Source: Betaproteobacteria bacterium Ga0077527
GTDB taxonomy: Bacteria > Pseudomonadota > Gammaproteobacteria > Burkholderiales > SG8-41
Assembly: GCA_001464815.1 (NCBI GenBank)
Contig: LNDW01000015.1
Coordinates: 372,001-436,000 of the forward strand
DNA: 64,000 nucleotides
Direction of reading: 5' to 3'
The translations under genes and the position numbers were made by a program. Of the stretch, positions 17,959 through 28,121 are shown in pieces (the first letter of the stretch is position 1; each line of letters opens with the position of its first letter). The notes under the pieces are model-generated. The model saw only the letters and a list, made by a program, of their open reading frames with translations. It made no database searches and was not told the DNA's origin.

Positions 17959-19191
17959 TCAGAAATTGACCGTGAACCAGCTCTTCATGCGTTCAACCAC
18001 CTGCTGCAGGCTGCTGATGTGCTGGCGCGCGACATCACGCTGGCGGTGTTCGTCGGCACCGGCAATCAGCAGGCCCAGGCAGGTCGCGTGACGCGGATTG
18101 CGCACCACCTCGGCGAGCCCGCCGCCGTACTGCGGCATGCCGATGCGCACCGGCATGTGGAAAATCTCCTCGCCCAGCTCGACCATGCCCTGCATCGCGC
18201 TGGAACCGCCGGTCAGCACCACGCCGGAGGACAGCAGCTCCTCGTAGCCGCTTCGCCGCAGCTCGGCCTGGATCAGCGAATACAGCTCCTCGACCCGCGG
18301 CTCGATCACCTCGGCCAGCGTCTTTCGCGACAACTGCCGCGTGCTGCGGTCGCCGACACCCGGCACATCAACCATTTCCTGCGGATCGGCAAGCTGCGAC
18401 AGGGCGCAACCGAAACGCTGCTTGATGTCCTCGGCGTCCTTTGTCGGCGTGCGCAGCGCCATCGCAATGTCGTTGGTGATCTGGTCACCGGCGATCGGGA
18501 TCACTGCGGTGTGGCGGATCGCGCCGTTGGTGAACACAGCCATATCGGTGGTGCCACCGCCAATATCGACCAGACACACACCCAGCTCCCTTTCATCCTC
18601 CGACAGCACCGCATCGGACGAAGCCAGCGGCTGCAGGATCAGGTCGTTGACCTCGAGTCCGCAGCGGCGCACGCACTTGATGATGTTCTGCGCCGCAGAC
18701 ACCGCGCCGGTGACGATGTGCACCTTCACCTCCAGCCGCACCCCCGACATGCCCAGCGGCTCGCGCACGTCTTCCTGACCGTCGATAATGAATTCCTGGT
18801 TCAGCACATGCAGGATCTGCTGATCATTGGGAATCTGCACCGCCTTGGCGGTTTCGATCACCCGGTCGATGTCCATCTGCGACACCTCGCGGTCCTTGAT
18901 CGCGACCATGCCCTGCGAGTTGAAGCTCTTGATGTGGTTGCCGGCGATGCCGGTATAGACCTCGCGGATCTTGCAGTCGGCCATCAGCTCGGCCTCTTCC
19001 AGCGCGCGCTGGATGGCGTTGACCGTGGTCTCGATGTTGACCACCACACCCTTTTTCAGGCCGCGTGAAGGGTGGCTGCCCATGCCGATGATCTCGAAAC
19101 CGCCCTCGGGCTTCATCTCGGCGACGATGGCGACGATCTTCGAGGTGCCGATGTCGAGTCCAACCACAAGTTTTTTGTTTTCTTTGTTCAT
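17959..19191 (-). CDS. ftsA: Cell division protein FtsA
   Basis: FtsA is the actin-like protein that tethers FtsZ to the inner membrane. Actin-fold nucleotide motifs are visible: VVGLDIGTSKI at the N-terminus, VDIGGGTTDMAVF near 205 and VVLTGGSSAMQG near 330. The C-terminal amphipathic membrane-targeting helix is present as RMKSWFTVNF. The length of 410 aa is normal. It starts 28 bp after ftsQ. Confidence 0.97.
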   Translation of the reverse strand: MNKENKKLVVGLDIGTSKIVAIVAEMKPEGGFEIIGMGSHPSRGLKKGVVVNIETTVNAIQRALEEAELMADCKIREVYTGIAGNHIKSFNSQGMVAIKDREVSQMDIDRVIETAKAVQIPNDQQILHVLNQEFIIDGQEDVREPLGMSGVRLEVKVHIVTGAVSAAQNIIKCVRRCGLEVNDLILQPLASSDAVLSEDERELGVCLVDIGGGTTDMAVFTNGAIRHTAVIPIAGDQITNDIAMALRTPTKDAEDIKQRFGCALSQLADPQEMVDVPGVGDRSTRQLSRKTLAEVIEPRVEELYSLIQAELRRSGYEELLSSGVVLTGGSSAMQGMVELGEEIFHMPVRIGMPQYGGGLAEVVRNPRHATCLGLLIAGADEHRQRDVARQHISSLQQVVERMKSWFTVNF

Positions 19192-19219
19192 CTTTCAGTA
19201 GTTTTCCCGGTCCGTTTTC

Positions 19220-19954
19220 CTATGCACCGCGTTTCGTCCGTGTATCGGCCACCGGCGGCAAACCCGGTACCCGTGCGGCGAAACCATTGGCGTAACGCAG
19301 ATCGACACGATCCACCGGCCGCGTCATGCGCGCGATGGTGCGTGGATAGAGCTCGACAAAGCGCCGCAGCCGCTCCTCGATCCGGCCGCGCCCGAGGTCC
19401 AGCGTCATGCCGTCATCCAGCCGCAGCTGCCAGGCGCGGCGCGCCGACAGGTTCAATTCAGCGGGCTGTCTGCCGATGGCGACAAGGTTCACCCGGAAAT
19501 GCTCGAACTGGATGGTCATTTCCTTGGCGGTTCCGACCGGACCATTGAATACCGGCAGCTCGCCGTCATAGGCTGCCTCGAACACCTCGCCCTGGACGTT
19601 GACCAGGGCCGACTTGCCCCAGCGTGCCAGCGGCGTGTGTTCATTCAGCCGGACTTCGAGCACGCCCGGCCACTGCCGGCGCACATCGGCCTGCCGCACC
19701 CAGGGCAGCTTCTCGAAAGCCACACGCGCCGTCGCCGGCTGCAGCGAAAACAGGGTCCCGCGGATTTCGCGTTGCACGATCACCCGCAACTGCTCGGCAG
19801 TGACATGCACCAGCGGCGTGGTAATGCGCACTTCGGTGATCGCAAACACCGGCAACCGCATCACCCACGACACCGCGCCGTAAAGCACGCCGAGCAGCGC
19901 CGCCAGCATCAGCAGGTCGGACACGCGGTCGAGCAGTGCAGGCTTATCCCACAT
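19220..19954 (-). CDS. ftsQ: Cell division protein FtsQ
   Basis: FtsQ is a bitopic membrane protein that links early and late divisome proteins through FtsB/FtsL. A short cytoplasmic N-terminus ([13 protein letters not shown]), one membrane segment (about 15-35), a POTRA domain starting at FAITEVRI and a beta domain with [19 protein letters not shown] are seen. ATG 19954 overlaps the end of ddlB by 11 bp and matches family starts in betaproteobacteria. The longer frame adds non-homologous residues. Length is 244 aa. Confidence 0.94.
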   Translation of the reverse strand: MWDKPALLDRVSDLLMLAALLGVLYGAVSWVMRLPVFAITEVRITTPLVHVTAEQLRVIVQREIRGTLFSLQPATARVAFEKLPWVRQADVRRQWPGVLEVRLNEHTPLARWGKSALVNVQGEVFEAAYDGELPVFNGPVGTAKEMTIQFEHFRVNLVAIGRQPAELNLSARRAWQLRLDDGMTLDLGRGRIEERLRRFVELYPRTIARMTRPVDRVDLRYANGFAARVPGLPPVADTRTKRGA

Positions 19955-20858
19955 GGGCAAGCTCCAGGATGCGCAGCACCAGATCGCGGAAGGACAGTCC
20001 GGCCTCACGCGCCGCCATCGGCACAAGGCTGTGGCCGGTCATACCCGGCGAGGTGTTCATTTCAAGAAACTGCACGCTGCCATCAGCACGGCGGATCAGG
20101 TCGGCGCGGCCCCAGCCGGCGCAGCCCAGGGCCCGCGCGCCCTTCATCACCAGTTCGCGGATGCGCAGTTCCTCTACTTCCGGCAACCCGCAGGGGCAGT
20201 GGTATTTGGTGTCGTCGCTGAAATACTTGTTCTGGTAATCGTAGTTGCCCTGCGGCGCCTCGATCCGGATCAGTGGCAGCGCGCGGTCGCCGAGGAAACC
20301 GGCGGTGAATTCATCGCCGGCGATGAACTCCTCGGCCATCACGAAGGGGTCATGTTTTGCAGCCAGCGCAAAGGCTGCCGGCAGGTCTTCCACGCAACCG
20401 ACCTTGGTCAGGCCGATGCTCGAACCATCACGTGCCGGCTTCACGATCAGCGGCAGGCCGAGGCGGCCGGCCACGCCAGCCCAGTCGCCGCCGGCATCGA
20501 TGACCTCGTAGCGCGGCGTCGGAATACCGGCTGCAGCCCACACCATCTTCGTGCGCACCTTGTCCATCGCCAGCGCCGAGGCCATCACCCCGCTGCCGGT
20601 GTACGGGATGCCCATCAACTCCAGTGCGCCCTGCACCGTGCCGTCCTCACCGTGGCCGCCGTGCAGCGCAATGAACACGCGATCAAAACCATCCCGCTTG
20701 AGTTCGAACACGCTGCGCTCGGCCGGATCAAAGGCATGCGCATCAACGCCCGCCTCCTGCAGCGCCTTCAGCACATTGCCGCCACTCATCAGCGATACTT
20801 CGCGCTCGGCGCTGCGACCGCCGAACAACACCGCGACCTTGCCGTAACCGGCGCTCAT
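19944..20858 (-). CDS. ddlB: D-alanine--D-alanine ligase
   Basis: Ddl makes the D-Ala-D-Ala dipeptide for MurF. It is a 304-residue ATP-grasp enzyme with N-terminal [14 protein letters not shown], the [12 protein letters not shown] loop, [11 protein letters not shown], and the metal/ATP site [12 protein letters not shown] near the C-terminus. Start and stop overlap murB and ftsQ, indicating translational coupling in the dcw operon. Confidence 0.97.
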   Translation of the reverse strand: MSAGYGKVAVLFGGRSAEREVSLMSGGNVLKALQEAGVDAHAFDPAERSVFELKRDGFDRVFIALHGGHGEDGTVQGALELMGIPYTGSGVMASALAMDKVRTKMVWAAAGIPTPRYEVIDAGGDWAGVAGRLGLPLIVKPARDGSSIGLTKVGCVEDLPAAFALAAKHDPFVMAEEFIAGDEFTAGFLGDRALPLIRIEAPQGNYDYQNKYFSDDTKYHCPCGLPEVEELRIRELVMKGARALGCAGWGRADLIRRADGSVQFLEMNTSPGMTGHSLVPMAAREAGLSFRDLVLRILELAHVG

Positions 20859-21820
20859 GCAGCTTCTCCGATCACACGCACCTCGCGCTCGAGTTCGATG
20901 CCGAAGCGGTCGCGCACCGTGTTTTGCGCGATTGCAATCAAGGCTTCGATGTCGGCTGCGGTCGCACCACCCAGATTGACGATGAAATTGGCATGTTTTG
21001 CCGAAATCGCGGCACCGCCGATGCGATGGCCCTTGAGACCCGCAGCCTCGATCAGGCGCGCGGCGTGGTCGTTCGGCGGATTGCGGAACACCGATCCGGC
21101 ATTGGGTTCACCCAGCGGCTGGCTGGCGATACGTTTCGCGAGCAGGGACTTGATGGTGGCCCGCGACTGTGCGCCATTGCCGCGCGGCAGGCGCAGCGTT
21201 GCGCCGACAAACCACTCCTCGCGGCCTGCTCGGCGCGCCTCGCCAGGCACGCTTGACATCTGACGGCAGCGACGCTCGACACTGCGATAACCGATGGTGT
21301 AATGACCGGGCGTACGCTCGCGCAGCAAGCCGGTGCGGTCGATGGTGCGCACCGCCTTCACCAGACCCCAGGTTTCGCCACCGTAGCAGCCGGCATTCAT
21401 CGCCAGGGCGCCGCCCAGGGTGCCCGGGATGCCGGCCAGAAACTCGGCGCCGGCCAGCTCGCTGAGTGCCGCCATCCGCGCCAGCTTGGGGCAGGCCACG
21501 CCGGCACCGGCGGTGATTTCTCCGCCTTCGGCATCAAGGCTGACCTGCGTTTCACGCAGCGCGCGGTGGGTGAAGATCACCGTCGCATCGAGTCCGCCAT
21601 CACGCACCAGCAGATTGCTGCCGAGACCGACCAGGTACACCGGTTCATTACCGGTCATGCCGCGCAGGAACAGCGCCAGGTCGTCGAGGTCGGCCGGCAG
21701 ATAGGCACGGCGCACCCGACCGCCGGCGCGCCAGCTGACATGTTTCGCCATGGGCTCGTCACTGCGCAGTTCTCCGCGCAGACCCTGGCTCGACAGCTGT
21801 TTCTGCTCGTCCATATTCAT
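20855..21820 (-). CDS. murB: UDP-N-acetylenolpyruvoylglucosamine reductase MurB
   Basis: MurB is the FAD enzyme that reduces UDP-GlcNAc-enolpyruvate to UDP-MurNAc. FAD-binding motifs [15 protein letters not shown] and [15 protein letters not shown] are present, with the active-site region YRSVERR and GSVFRNPP (catalytic Ser). The catalytic Glu is expected near LEREVRVIG at the end. The sequence is 321 aa, the type I short form. It overlaps murC and ddlB by 4 bp each. Confidence 0.96.
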   Translation of the reverse strand: MNMDEQKQLSSQGLRGELRSDEPMAKHVSWRAGGRVRRAYLPADLDDLALFLRGMTGNEPVYLVGLGSNLLVRDGGLDATVIFTHRALRETQVSLDAEGGEITAGAGVACPKLARMAALSELAGAEFLAGIPGTLGGALAMNAGCYGGETWGLVKAVRTIDRTGLLRERTPGHYTIGYRSVERRCRQMSSVPGEARRAGREEWFVGATLRLPRGNGAQSRATIKSLLAKRIASQPLGEPNAGSVFRNPPNDHAARLIEAAGLKGHRIGGAAISAKHANFIVNLGGATAADIEALIAIAQNTVRDRFGIELEREVRVIGEAA

Positions 21821-23244
21821 TGGTCTGTTGCGTTCAACCCTGACTCTTTTCCAGCTTCCTGTTTCAGCCGCCCGGCCACCGTGCCGATCGACCCCGCGCC
21901 CATTGCCAGCACCACGTCGCCATCACGCACACTGCCGCGGATTGCCGCCGGCAATTCACCCACCTGTTCGACAAACACCGGCTCAACCTTGCCCAGCACA
22001 CGTACGGCACGCGCCAGCGCGCGGCCATCGGCGGCCACGATCGGCGCTTCGCCTGCCGCATAAACCTCGGTCAACAGCAAGGCATCGACACTCGACAGCA
22101 CGCGGCTGAAGTCCTCGAAGCAGTCACGGGTGCGGGTATAGCGGTGCGGCTGGAAAGCCAGCACCAGGCGCCGCCCCGGAAAGGCGCCGCGCGCGGCGGA
22201 GATGGTCGCTGCCATTTCCACCGGATGATGTCCGTAGTCATCGATCAGTTCGAAATTGCCGCCACCGGCCAGGGGCAGCGCGCCGTAACGCTGGAAGCGC
22301 CGGCCGACCCCTTTGAACTCGCCCAGCGCCTTGACGATGCGCTCGTCGGCAACACCCAGCTCGACGGCAACCGCAATTGCCGCCAGCGCATTGAGCACGT
22401 TGTGCACGCCAGCCAGGTTGAGGCGGATGTCGAGGTCGGGCAAACGCCGGCCGTTCTTGCGCTGCACACGGAAATTCATGGCTCCGGCCGAAGCACCGAC
22501 CGCGACACCGCGCACGTCGGCACCTTCGCCCAAACCATAGGTCACCAGGGCCTTGGTCAGCCTCGGCATGATGGTGCGCACGTTGACATCGTCATTGCAC
22601 AACACCGCCACGCCATAGAACGGCAGCCGCTCGACAAAATCGACGAAAGCCTGGCGCAGGCGATCGAGCGAGTGGTCGTAGGTTTCCATGTGGTCGGCGT
22701 CGATGTTGGTGACCACCGAAATCACCGGCTGCAGGTGCAGGAAGGAAGCATCGGATTCATCGGCTTCGGCAACGATGAATTCGCCGGCGCCCAGCCGTGC
22801 ATGCGCGCCGGCGCTTTCGAGGCGGCCGCCAATGACAAACGTCGGGTCAAGGCCGCCCTCGGCAAGAATGCTGGCCACGAGACTGGTCGTTGTCGTCTTG
22901 CCGTGGGTGCCGGCGACCGCGATGCCCTGCTTCAGGCGCATCAATTCGGCCAGCATCAGCGCCCGCGGCACCACCGGCACATGGCGTGCACGCGCCGCGA
23001 TCACTTCGGGGTTGTCCGGTTTCACCGCACTGGAAATCACCACCACGTCAGCCGTGCTGACATTATCGGCGGCATGACCAATACGCACCGTCGCCCCAAG
23101 CCCGGCGAGGCGGCGCGTGGCATTGCCTTCGGCCAGGTCGGAGCCGCTCACCGCATAACCCAGGTTCAGCAGCACCTCGGCGATGCCGCTCATCCCGGCG
23201 CCGCCGATGCCGACAAAATGGATGTTTTTGACCTTGTGCTTCAT
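21817..23244 (-). CDS. murC: UDP-N-acetylmuramate--L-alanine ligase MurC
   Basis: MurC adds L-Ala to UDP-MurNAc. The N-terminal Rossmann motif [18 protein letters not shown] loop [11 protein letters not shown] and the [14 protein letters not shown] motif of the Mur ligase C-terminal region are seen. Length is 475 aa. The stop overlaps the murB ATG by 4 bp, and murG lies 24 bp upstream. Confidence 0.97.
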   Translation of the reverse strand: MKHKVKNIHFVGIGGAGMSGIAEVLLNLGYAVSGSDLAEGNATRRLAGLGATVRIGHAADNVSTADVVVISSAVKPDNPEVIAARARHVPVVPRALMLAELMRLKQGIAVAGTHGKTTTTSLVASILAEGGLDPTFVIGGRLESAGAHARLGAGEFIVAEADESDASFLHLQPVISVVTNIDADHMETYDHSLDRLRQAFVDFVERLPFYGVAVLCNDDVNVRTIMPRLTKALVTYGLGEGADVRGVAVGASAGAMNFRVQRKNGRRLPDLDIRLNLAGVHNVLNALAAIAVAVELGVADERIVKALGEFKGVGRRFQRYGALPLAGGGNFELIDDYGHHPVEMAATISAARGAFPGRRLVLAFQPHRYTRTRDCFEDFSRVLSSVDALLLTEVYAAGEAPIVAADGRALARAVRVLGKVEPVFVEQVGELPAAIRGSVRDGDVVLAMGAGSIGTVAGRLKQEAGKESGLNATDQ

Positions 23245-23268
23245 CGCTTGTATCTCATCGCATCATCC

Positions 23269-24339
23269 TCATGCGGCGAGCTCCATGCACAGGTCGGCCA
23301 CCTTCTGCGCGGCATCGGGCTTGCCGACACCACGTGCGGCTCGCGCCATCTCCAGCAGCTTTTCGCGGTTCAGCCCGCGCAGTACTGCGGCCAGAGAATG
23401 TGGTGAAAGCTCTTGCTGCGGCATCAGCATCGCGGCGCCATGGTCGGAGAGATAACGCGCATTACGTGTCTGGTGGTCATCCACCGCGTGCGGAAACGGC
23501 ACCAGGATGCTGCCGACACCGGCCACCGCAAGCTCGGTCACGGTGGTCGCGCCGGAACGGCAGACGATCAGATCGGCTTCGCCGTAACGTGTCGCCATGT
23601 CATCCACAAAAGCCTGCACGTCGGCATCGACTGCGAGTTGGCGGTAGCAGAGGCGCACCGCATCGACATGCGCATTGCCGGCCTGGTGTGTGACCACCGG
23701 CCGCAGCGCGGGCTCGAGCAGGCCCAGCGCCTGCGGCACAATTTCATTCAGCGCCTTGGCACCGAGGCTGCCACCGACCACCAGCAGGCGCAGCGGACCG
23801 CTGCGTCCCGCGAATCGTGCCTCGGGCGGCGGCAGGTCGACGATCTCACGGCGCACCGGATTACCCGACCAGATCACATCGACACGCCCTTCGAACGCAT
23901 CGGGAAACGCCGACAGCACGCGGTCGGCCACACCGGCAAGCACGCGGTTGGCAAGCCCCGGTATCGCGTTCTGCTCATGAATCAGCAGCGGCTTGCCGAA
24001 CAGCGCAGCCATCATGCCCCCGGGAAACGCGGCATAACCGCCCATGCCCAGCACCACGTCCGGCCGGTGGCGGAACAAGGCGACGGCGCTTTGCCAGAAT
24101 GCGACGAGCAGGGCCGCGGGCAGCAGCAGCTTGCGCAACCAGCCTTTGCCGCGCACGCCACCGAAACGGATCCATTCCGCGGCATAACCGCGCGTCGGCA
24201 CCAGACGCTCCTCCATGCCGCCGCGCGCACCGAGCCAGACCACCCGCCAGCCTCGGCTGCGCAGCACGTCCGCCACCGCCAGCGCCGGGAAAATGTGGCC
24301 GCCGGTACCACCGGCCATCACCATCATCGTCCGCGTCAT
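23269..24339 (-). CDS. murG: Peptidoglycan glycosyltransferase MurG (lipid II synthesis)
   Basis: MurG transfers GlcNAc from UDP-GlcNAc to lipid I on the inner face of the membrane. The N-terminal G-loop AGGTGGHIFPALAVA, a second GGSLGAKALN and the UDP-binding CRSGATTVTELAVAG with PFPHAVDDHQTRNA are clear. ATG 24339 gives MTRTMMVMAGG and 356 aa. The long upstream frame is the antisense or out-of-frame shadow of ftsW. The gene is preceded by a 92-bp spacer that includes a duplicated piece of the ftsW end. Confidence 0.96.
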   Translation of the reverse strand: MTRTMMVMAGGTGGHIFPALAVADVLRSRGWRVVWLGARGGMEERLVPTRGYAAEWIRFGGVRGKGWLRKLLLPAALLVAFWQSAVALFRHRPDVVLGMGGYAAFPGGMMAALFGKPLLIHEQNAIPGLANRVLAGVADRVLSAFPDAFEGRVDVIWSGNPVRREIVDLPPPEARFAGRSGPLRLLVVGGSLGAKALNEIVPQALGLLEPALRPVVTHQAGNAHVDAVRLCYRQLAVDADVQAFVDDMATRYGEADLIVCRSGATTVTELAVAGVGSILVPFPHAVDDHQTRNARYLSDHGAAMLMPQQELSPHSLAAVLRGLNREKLLEMARAARGVGKPDAAQKVADLCMELAA

Positions 24340-24464
24340 AGGGTGAATCCCCGGGCCTGCTGCCGGTTGTGGCTGCGCCGAAACCTGCAGCACACCGCGT
24401 CCTTTCACCCCCTTGGGCATGCGCAAGGACTTCATACGGTGAATCCCCGGGCCTGCTGCCGGTT
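24336..24464. repeat. 33-bp direct duplication flanking the ftsW-murG spacer
   Basis: The segment at 24336-24368 and that at 24432-24464 match at 32 of 33 positions, offset by 96 bp (shared core GGTGAATCCCCGGGCCTGCT, then GCCGGTT). One copy codes the last residues and stop of FtsW. The other ends at the murG ATG and would itself code QQARGFTL-stop overlapping ATGA of murG. Confidence 0.9.
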
Positions 24465-25598
24465 TTCCCAGTCGACCCGCAACAGAATTGCAATCGCGCA
24501 GCAGGTCGCAAGAATCGCGCTGCCACCGAAAGACAGCAGCGGCAACGTCAGGCCCTTGGTCGGCAGCACGCCCATGTTCACACCCATGTTGATGATCGCC
24601 TGCACGCCGATCCACAGGCCAACACCCTGCGCCACCAGCGCGGCATAAGGCCGCTCCAGTTCGAAGGCGCGGCGGCCGATGGCAAATGCCCGCCACACCA
24701 GCAGCGTAAACAGCACGATGATCAGCAGCACGCCGGCGAAACCAAGCTCCTCGGCAATCACCGCCAGCAGGAAGTCGGTATGAGCCTCGGGCAAGTAGAA
24801 CAGTTTCTCGACGCTGGCACCGAGGCCCACGCCGAACCATTCGCCGCGGCCGAAGGCAATCAGCGCATGCGACAGCTGGTACCCCTTGCCATAGGGATCG
24901 GCCCAGGGATCCATGAAGCCGATCACTCGCTGCATGCGGTAGGGGCTGGTCCAGATCAGCAGCAGGAAGCCGATTACCAGCATCACGATCAGCCCGGCGA
25001 ACAGGCGCCAGTTCATGCCGCCGAGAAAGAGGATGCCCATCGCGATCACGGTGATCACCGCGAAGGCGCCAAAGTCCGGCTCCATCAGCAACAGGCCGCC
25101 GGCCAGCAGCATCACCCCGAACATCGGCAGGAAACCCTTGCGCAGGCTGTGCATGAACGCGGCCTTGCGCACGGTGTAGTCGGCGGCGTAAAGCACCACC
25201 GCCACTTTCACCAGTTCCGAAGGCTGCAGGTTGATCACATACAGCGACAGCCAGCGCCGGCTGCCGTTGACCTCGCGGCCGATGCCCGGAATCAGCACCA
25301 GCGCAAGCAGGCCAAGCCCGCCAAGAAACAGGAAGGGCGCGAGCTGCTGCCAGACGCGCAAAGGCACCTGGAACACCATTGTTGCGGCGACAAGGCTGAT
25401 CAGCACAAACACCGCATGCCGCGTCAGGTAATACATCGCATTGTTGCCGGTCATCCGGCTGCCTTCGGCAATGGCGATGGATGCCGAATACACCATCACC
25501 AGCCCGAGCGAGAGCAGCAGCGCGGTGACCCACAGCAAGCAGCGGTCGTATTCGGCGGGAATCACGCGGGCACTGGCGGGCATGCTGTAAGAGGTCAT
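24432..25598 (-). CDS. ftsW: Peptidoglycan polymerase FtsW (SEDS family)
   Basis: FtsW is the septal SEDS-family glycosyltransferase that works with FtsI. The 388-aa protein has about ten membrane segments. The conserved [11 protein letters not shown] region, [21 protein letters not shown] (key residues here: PDFG), and the periplasmic [20 protein letters not shown] and [14 protein letters not shown] motifs are all seen. It starts with a 4-bp overlap with murD. It ends GFTV with TGA as part of the duplicated segment. Confidence 0.96.
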   Translation of the reverse strand: MTSYSMPASARVIPAEYDRCLLWVTALLLSLGLVMVYSASIAIAEGSRMTGNNAMYYLTRHAVFVLISLVAATMVFQVPLRVWQQLAPFLFLGGLGLLALVLIPGIGREVNGSRRWLSLYVINLQPSELVKVAVVLYAADYTVRKAAFMHSLRKGFLPMFGVMLLAGGLLLMEPDFGAFAVITVIAMGILFLGGMNWRLFAGLIVMLVIGFLLLIWTSPYRMQRVIGFMDPWADPYGKGYQLSHALIAFGRGEWFGVGLGASVEKLFYLPEAHTDFLLAVIAEELGFAGVLLIIVLFTLLVWRAFAIGRRAFELERPYAALVAQGVGLWIGVQAIINMGVNMGVLPTKGLTLPLLSFGGSAILATCCAIAILLRVDWENRQQARGFTV

Positions 25599-26974
25599 GC
25601 CGTCCCCCGCCTCAGGGCATCCACCCCCGCGGCAAAAACTTCCGCACGATGGATGTAGTTGCGGAACATGTCGTAACTGGCACAGGCCGGTGACAGCAGC
25701 ACTGCATCACCGTCGCGCGCTGCATTGAAGGCAAGCTGCACGGCCTCGTCCATGTCGGCTGCGTGCAGCAGGGGCGCGGCATTGCCCAGCGCTGCGGCGA
25801 TCCGTGGCGCATCACGTCCGATCAGTACCACGGCACGGGCACGGCCATGCGCGGCAGCGGCCAGCGGCGTGAAATCCTGGCCCTTGCCATCGCCGCCCGC
25901 AATCAGCACCACCGGAGCAGTAAATCCGTTCAGTGCGGCGACCGTGGCTCCGACATTGGTGCCCTTGGAATCGTCAAAAAACGATATCTCATTGATTTTA
26001 TTGATTAATTTTACGCGATGCGGCAACCCCTCAAAACCCTGCCAACCCGCGACTATGGCCCGGTCATCGACACCGGCAAGATGGCACAACGCACCTGCAG
26101 CAAGCGCATTGGCAGCGTTGTGCAGACCCGCGACACGTAATTGGTCTGCATCAGCCAGCCGCTGAGTCCCGCGGCACAGCGCAGGCTGCGAGCGGTCACC
26201 GACGAGTCCCCAGTCCTGCGCGCCTGCAGGCTCGTCGAGCCCGAAGCTGGCCTGCTTGCGTCCGGCGCGGGCCATGCCGCGGCTCCAGGCGTCGTCGCGG
26301 TTGATCAGCTGCGCGCCGTCACCCGCATGGATGCGGGCCTTCGCCGCGGCGTATTCGACCATGCCGTCATAACGGTCAAGATGATCCTCGCAGAGATTAA
26401 GTACCGTCGCGGCACGGGCATTGAGCGAGATGGTGCTCTCCAGCTGGAAGCTCGACAGTTCAAGCACAAAGGCGCCGGGCATGGCCGCGCCGGCCTCGAT
26501 CTTCGACCAGGCATCAAGCACCGGCAGGCCGATGTTGCCGGCCACCACCGGATTCAGCGCGGCCGCGGCACAAATTTCTCCGGCCATCGCAGTCACCGTG
26601 CTCTTGCCGTTGGAGCCGGTGATCGCGATCACCGGCGGCGCATCGTCACGTGCGGCCAGTGCCTGCGCGAACAATTCGACATCACCGACCACCGGCACAC
26701 CCCGCCTGGCGGCATCGGCAATCGCACCGCGGCGCCGGTCAACGCCGGGGCTGACGGCGACGATGTCGGCCGCGGCCACCACGGCATCCGGCGCAACGCC
26801 GAGCGCAAGCCCTGCTGACGGCAGCTCACGCCGCAGCACGGCCAAGCCCGGAGGTTCGGTCCGGGTGTCGCTGACCTCGACCCGCGCGCCGCGGCCGGCA
26901 AGCCAGCGCGCCAGCGACAGCCCGGTATCACCGAGGCCGATCACCGCGACACGTGCGCCGTCGAGGACGAGCAT
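25595..26974 (-). CDS. murD: UDP-N-acetylmuramoyl-L-alanine--D-glutamate ligase MurD
   Basis: MurD adds D-Glu to UDP-MurNAc-L-Ala. Seen: [20 protein letters not shown] loop [13 protein letters not shown], and [19 protein letters not shown] chose ATG 26974, 8 nt after GGAGGG, which gives [13 protein letters not shown] and 459 aa. ATG 27031, directly after the mraY stop, would add 19 residues and lacks a good ribosome binding site. The stretch coding [12 protein letters not shown], next to the DDSKGTN motif, is an AT-rich repeat copy with codons unlike its surroundings. Confidence 0.96.
   Translation of the reverse strand: MLVLDGARVAVIGLGDTGLSLARWLAGRGARVEVSDTRTEPPGLAVLRRELPSAGLALGVAPDAVVAAADIVAVSPGVDRRRGAIADAARRGVPVVGDVELFAQALAARDDAPPVIAITGSNGKSTVTAMAGEICAAAALNPVVAGNIGLPVLDAWSKIEAGAAMPGAFVLELSSFQLESTISLNARAATVLNLCEDHLDRYDGMVEYAAAKARIHAGDGAQLINRDDAWSRGMARAGRKQASFGLDEPAGAQDWGLVGDRSQPALCRGTQRLADADQLRVAGLHNAANALAAGALCHLAGVDDRAIVAGWQGFEGLPHRVKLINKINEISFFDDSKGTNVGATVAALNGFTAPVVLIAGGDGKGQDFTPLAAAAHGRARAVVLIGRDAPRIAAALGNAAPLLHAADMDEAVQLAFNAARDGDAVLLSPACASYDMFRNYIHRAEVFAAGVDALRRGTA
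25984..26012 (-). repeat. AT-rich dispersed repeat, copy 3 (inside murD)
   Basis: The minus strand reads AAAATTAATCAATAAAATCA then ATGAGATAT, codon-aligned within murD and coding LINKINEI. Same orientation as the gene. It closely resembles the intergenic copies in core ATCAATAAAA.CAAT. Confidence 0.6.
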
Positions 26975-27032
26975 CAGCAGGCCCTCCGGAAGAGTGGCGG
27001 CTTGAACGGCATGTGGCGTGGCAGCATGCATT

Positions 27033-28118
27033 TCATCGCAGTTTCAGCGTGGACAAACCGACCAGCACCAGCATCATCGTGATGATCCAGAAACGAACCA
27101 CGACCTGGTTTTCTTTCCAGCCTTTCAATTCATAGTGGTGGTGCAGCGGTGCCATGCGGAAAATGCGTTTACCGGTCAGCTTGAACGAGGCCACTTGCAG
27201 CATCACCGACAGCGTCTCGACCACAAACACACCGCCCATGATGAACAGGACGATTTCCTGGCGCACGATCACCGCGATGGTGCCGAGCGCGGCGCCTAGC
27301 GCCAGCGCACCGACATCACCCATGAACACTTCCGCCGGATAGGCGTTGAACCAGAGGAAAGCGAGCCCGGCCCCCGCCAGTGCGCCGCAGATCACGATCA
27401 GCTCGCCGGCACCCGGGATGAATGGGAAGCCGAGATATTTGGCGAACACCGCGTTGCCGGCGACGTAGGCAAACACCCCCAGCGCGCTGCCGATCATCAC
27501 CGTCGGCATGATCGCCAGGCCGTCGAGGCCATCGGTCAGATTCACCGCATTGCTGGTGCCGACGATAACGAAATAGGTCATCACGATGAAGCCGATCGCG
27601 CCCAGCGGATAGGTCACCTGCTTGAAAAACGGCACGATGAACTCGGTCTGCGCCGGCAGGTTGGTTGAATAAGCGATGAACACCGCAGCGCCCAGCCCGA
27701 GAACCGACTGCCAGAAAAATTTCACCTTCGCCGACAACCCCTTGGGATTGCGGTGCACCACCTTGCGGTAGTCGTCGACCCAGCCGATGGCCCCAAAACC
27801 GACGGTGACGGTGAGCACCACCCAGACGAAGCGGTTGCTCAAATCCGCCCACAGCAAAGTCGTCACAATGATTGCCACCAGGATCAGCGCACCTCCCATG
27901 GTCGGTGTGCCGGCCTTGACCAGGTGGGTCTGCGGACCATCATCGCGCACCGCCTGGCCGATCTTGTAGGCGGTCAGCTTGCGGATCAGCGCCGGGCCGA
28001 CCATGAAGGAAATCAGCAACGCGGTCAGGCAGGCCAGCACCGCACGCAGGGTCAGGTAACTGAACACATTGAAGGCACGGGCATACTGTTCCAGCCATTG
28101 CGCCAGTTCGAGCAGCAT
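27033..28118 (-). CDS. mraY: Phospho-N-acetylmuramoyl-pentapeptide transferase MraY
   Basis: MraY joins phospho-MurNAc-pentapeptide to undecaprenyl phosphate to form lipid I. The 361-aa protein has about ten membrane segments. The motifs [27 protein letters not shown] (catalytic Asp pair), [13 protein letters not shown] and the HHHYELKGW loop near the C-terminus are intact. It lies 3 bp after the murF stop. Confidence 0.98.
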   Translation of the reverse strand: MLLELAQWLEQYARAFNVFSYLTLRAVLACLTALLISFMVGPALIRKLTAYKIGQAVRDDGPQTHLVKAGTPTMGGALILVAIIVTTLLWADLSNRFVWVVLTVTVGFGAIGWVDDYRKVVHRNPKGLSAKVKFFWQSVLGLGAAVFIAYSTNLPAQTEFIVPFFKQVTYPLGAIGFIVMTYFVIVGTSNAVNLTDGLDGLAIMPTVMIGSALGVFAYVAGNAVFAKYLGFPFIPGAGELIVICGALAGAGLAFLWFNAYPAEVFMGDVGALALGAALGTIAVIVRQEIVLFIMGGVFVVETLSVMLQVASFKLTGKRIFRMAPLHHHYELKGWKENQVVVRFWIITMMLVLVGLSTLKLR

Positions 28119-28121
28119 CGT

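Noticed and set aside
24340..25533. Long upstream extension of the MurG frame
   Set aside because: Most of it is an out-of-frame reading of ftsW. The MurG family starts at the ATG at 24339. Only the short part back to 24435 remains possible and is reported separately.
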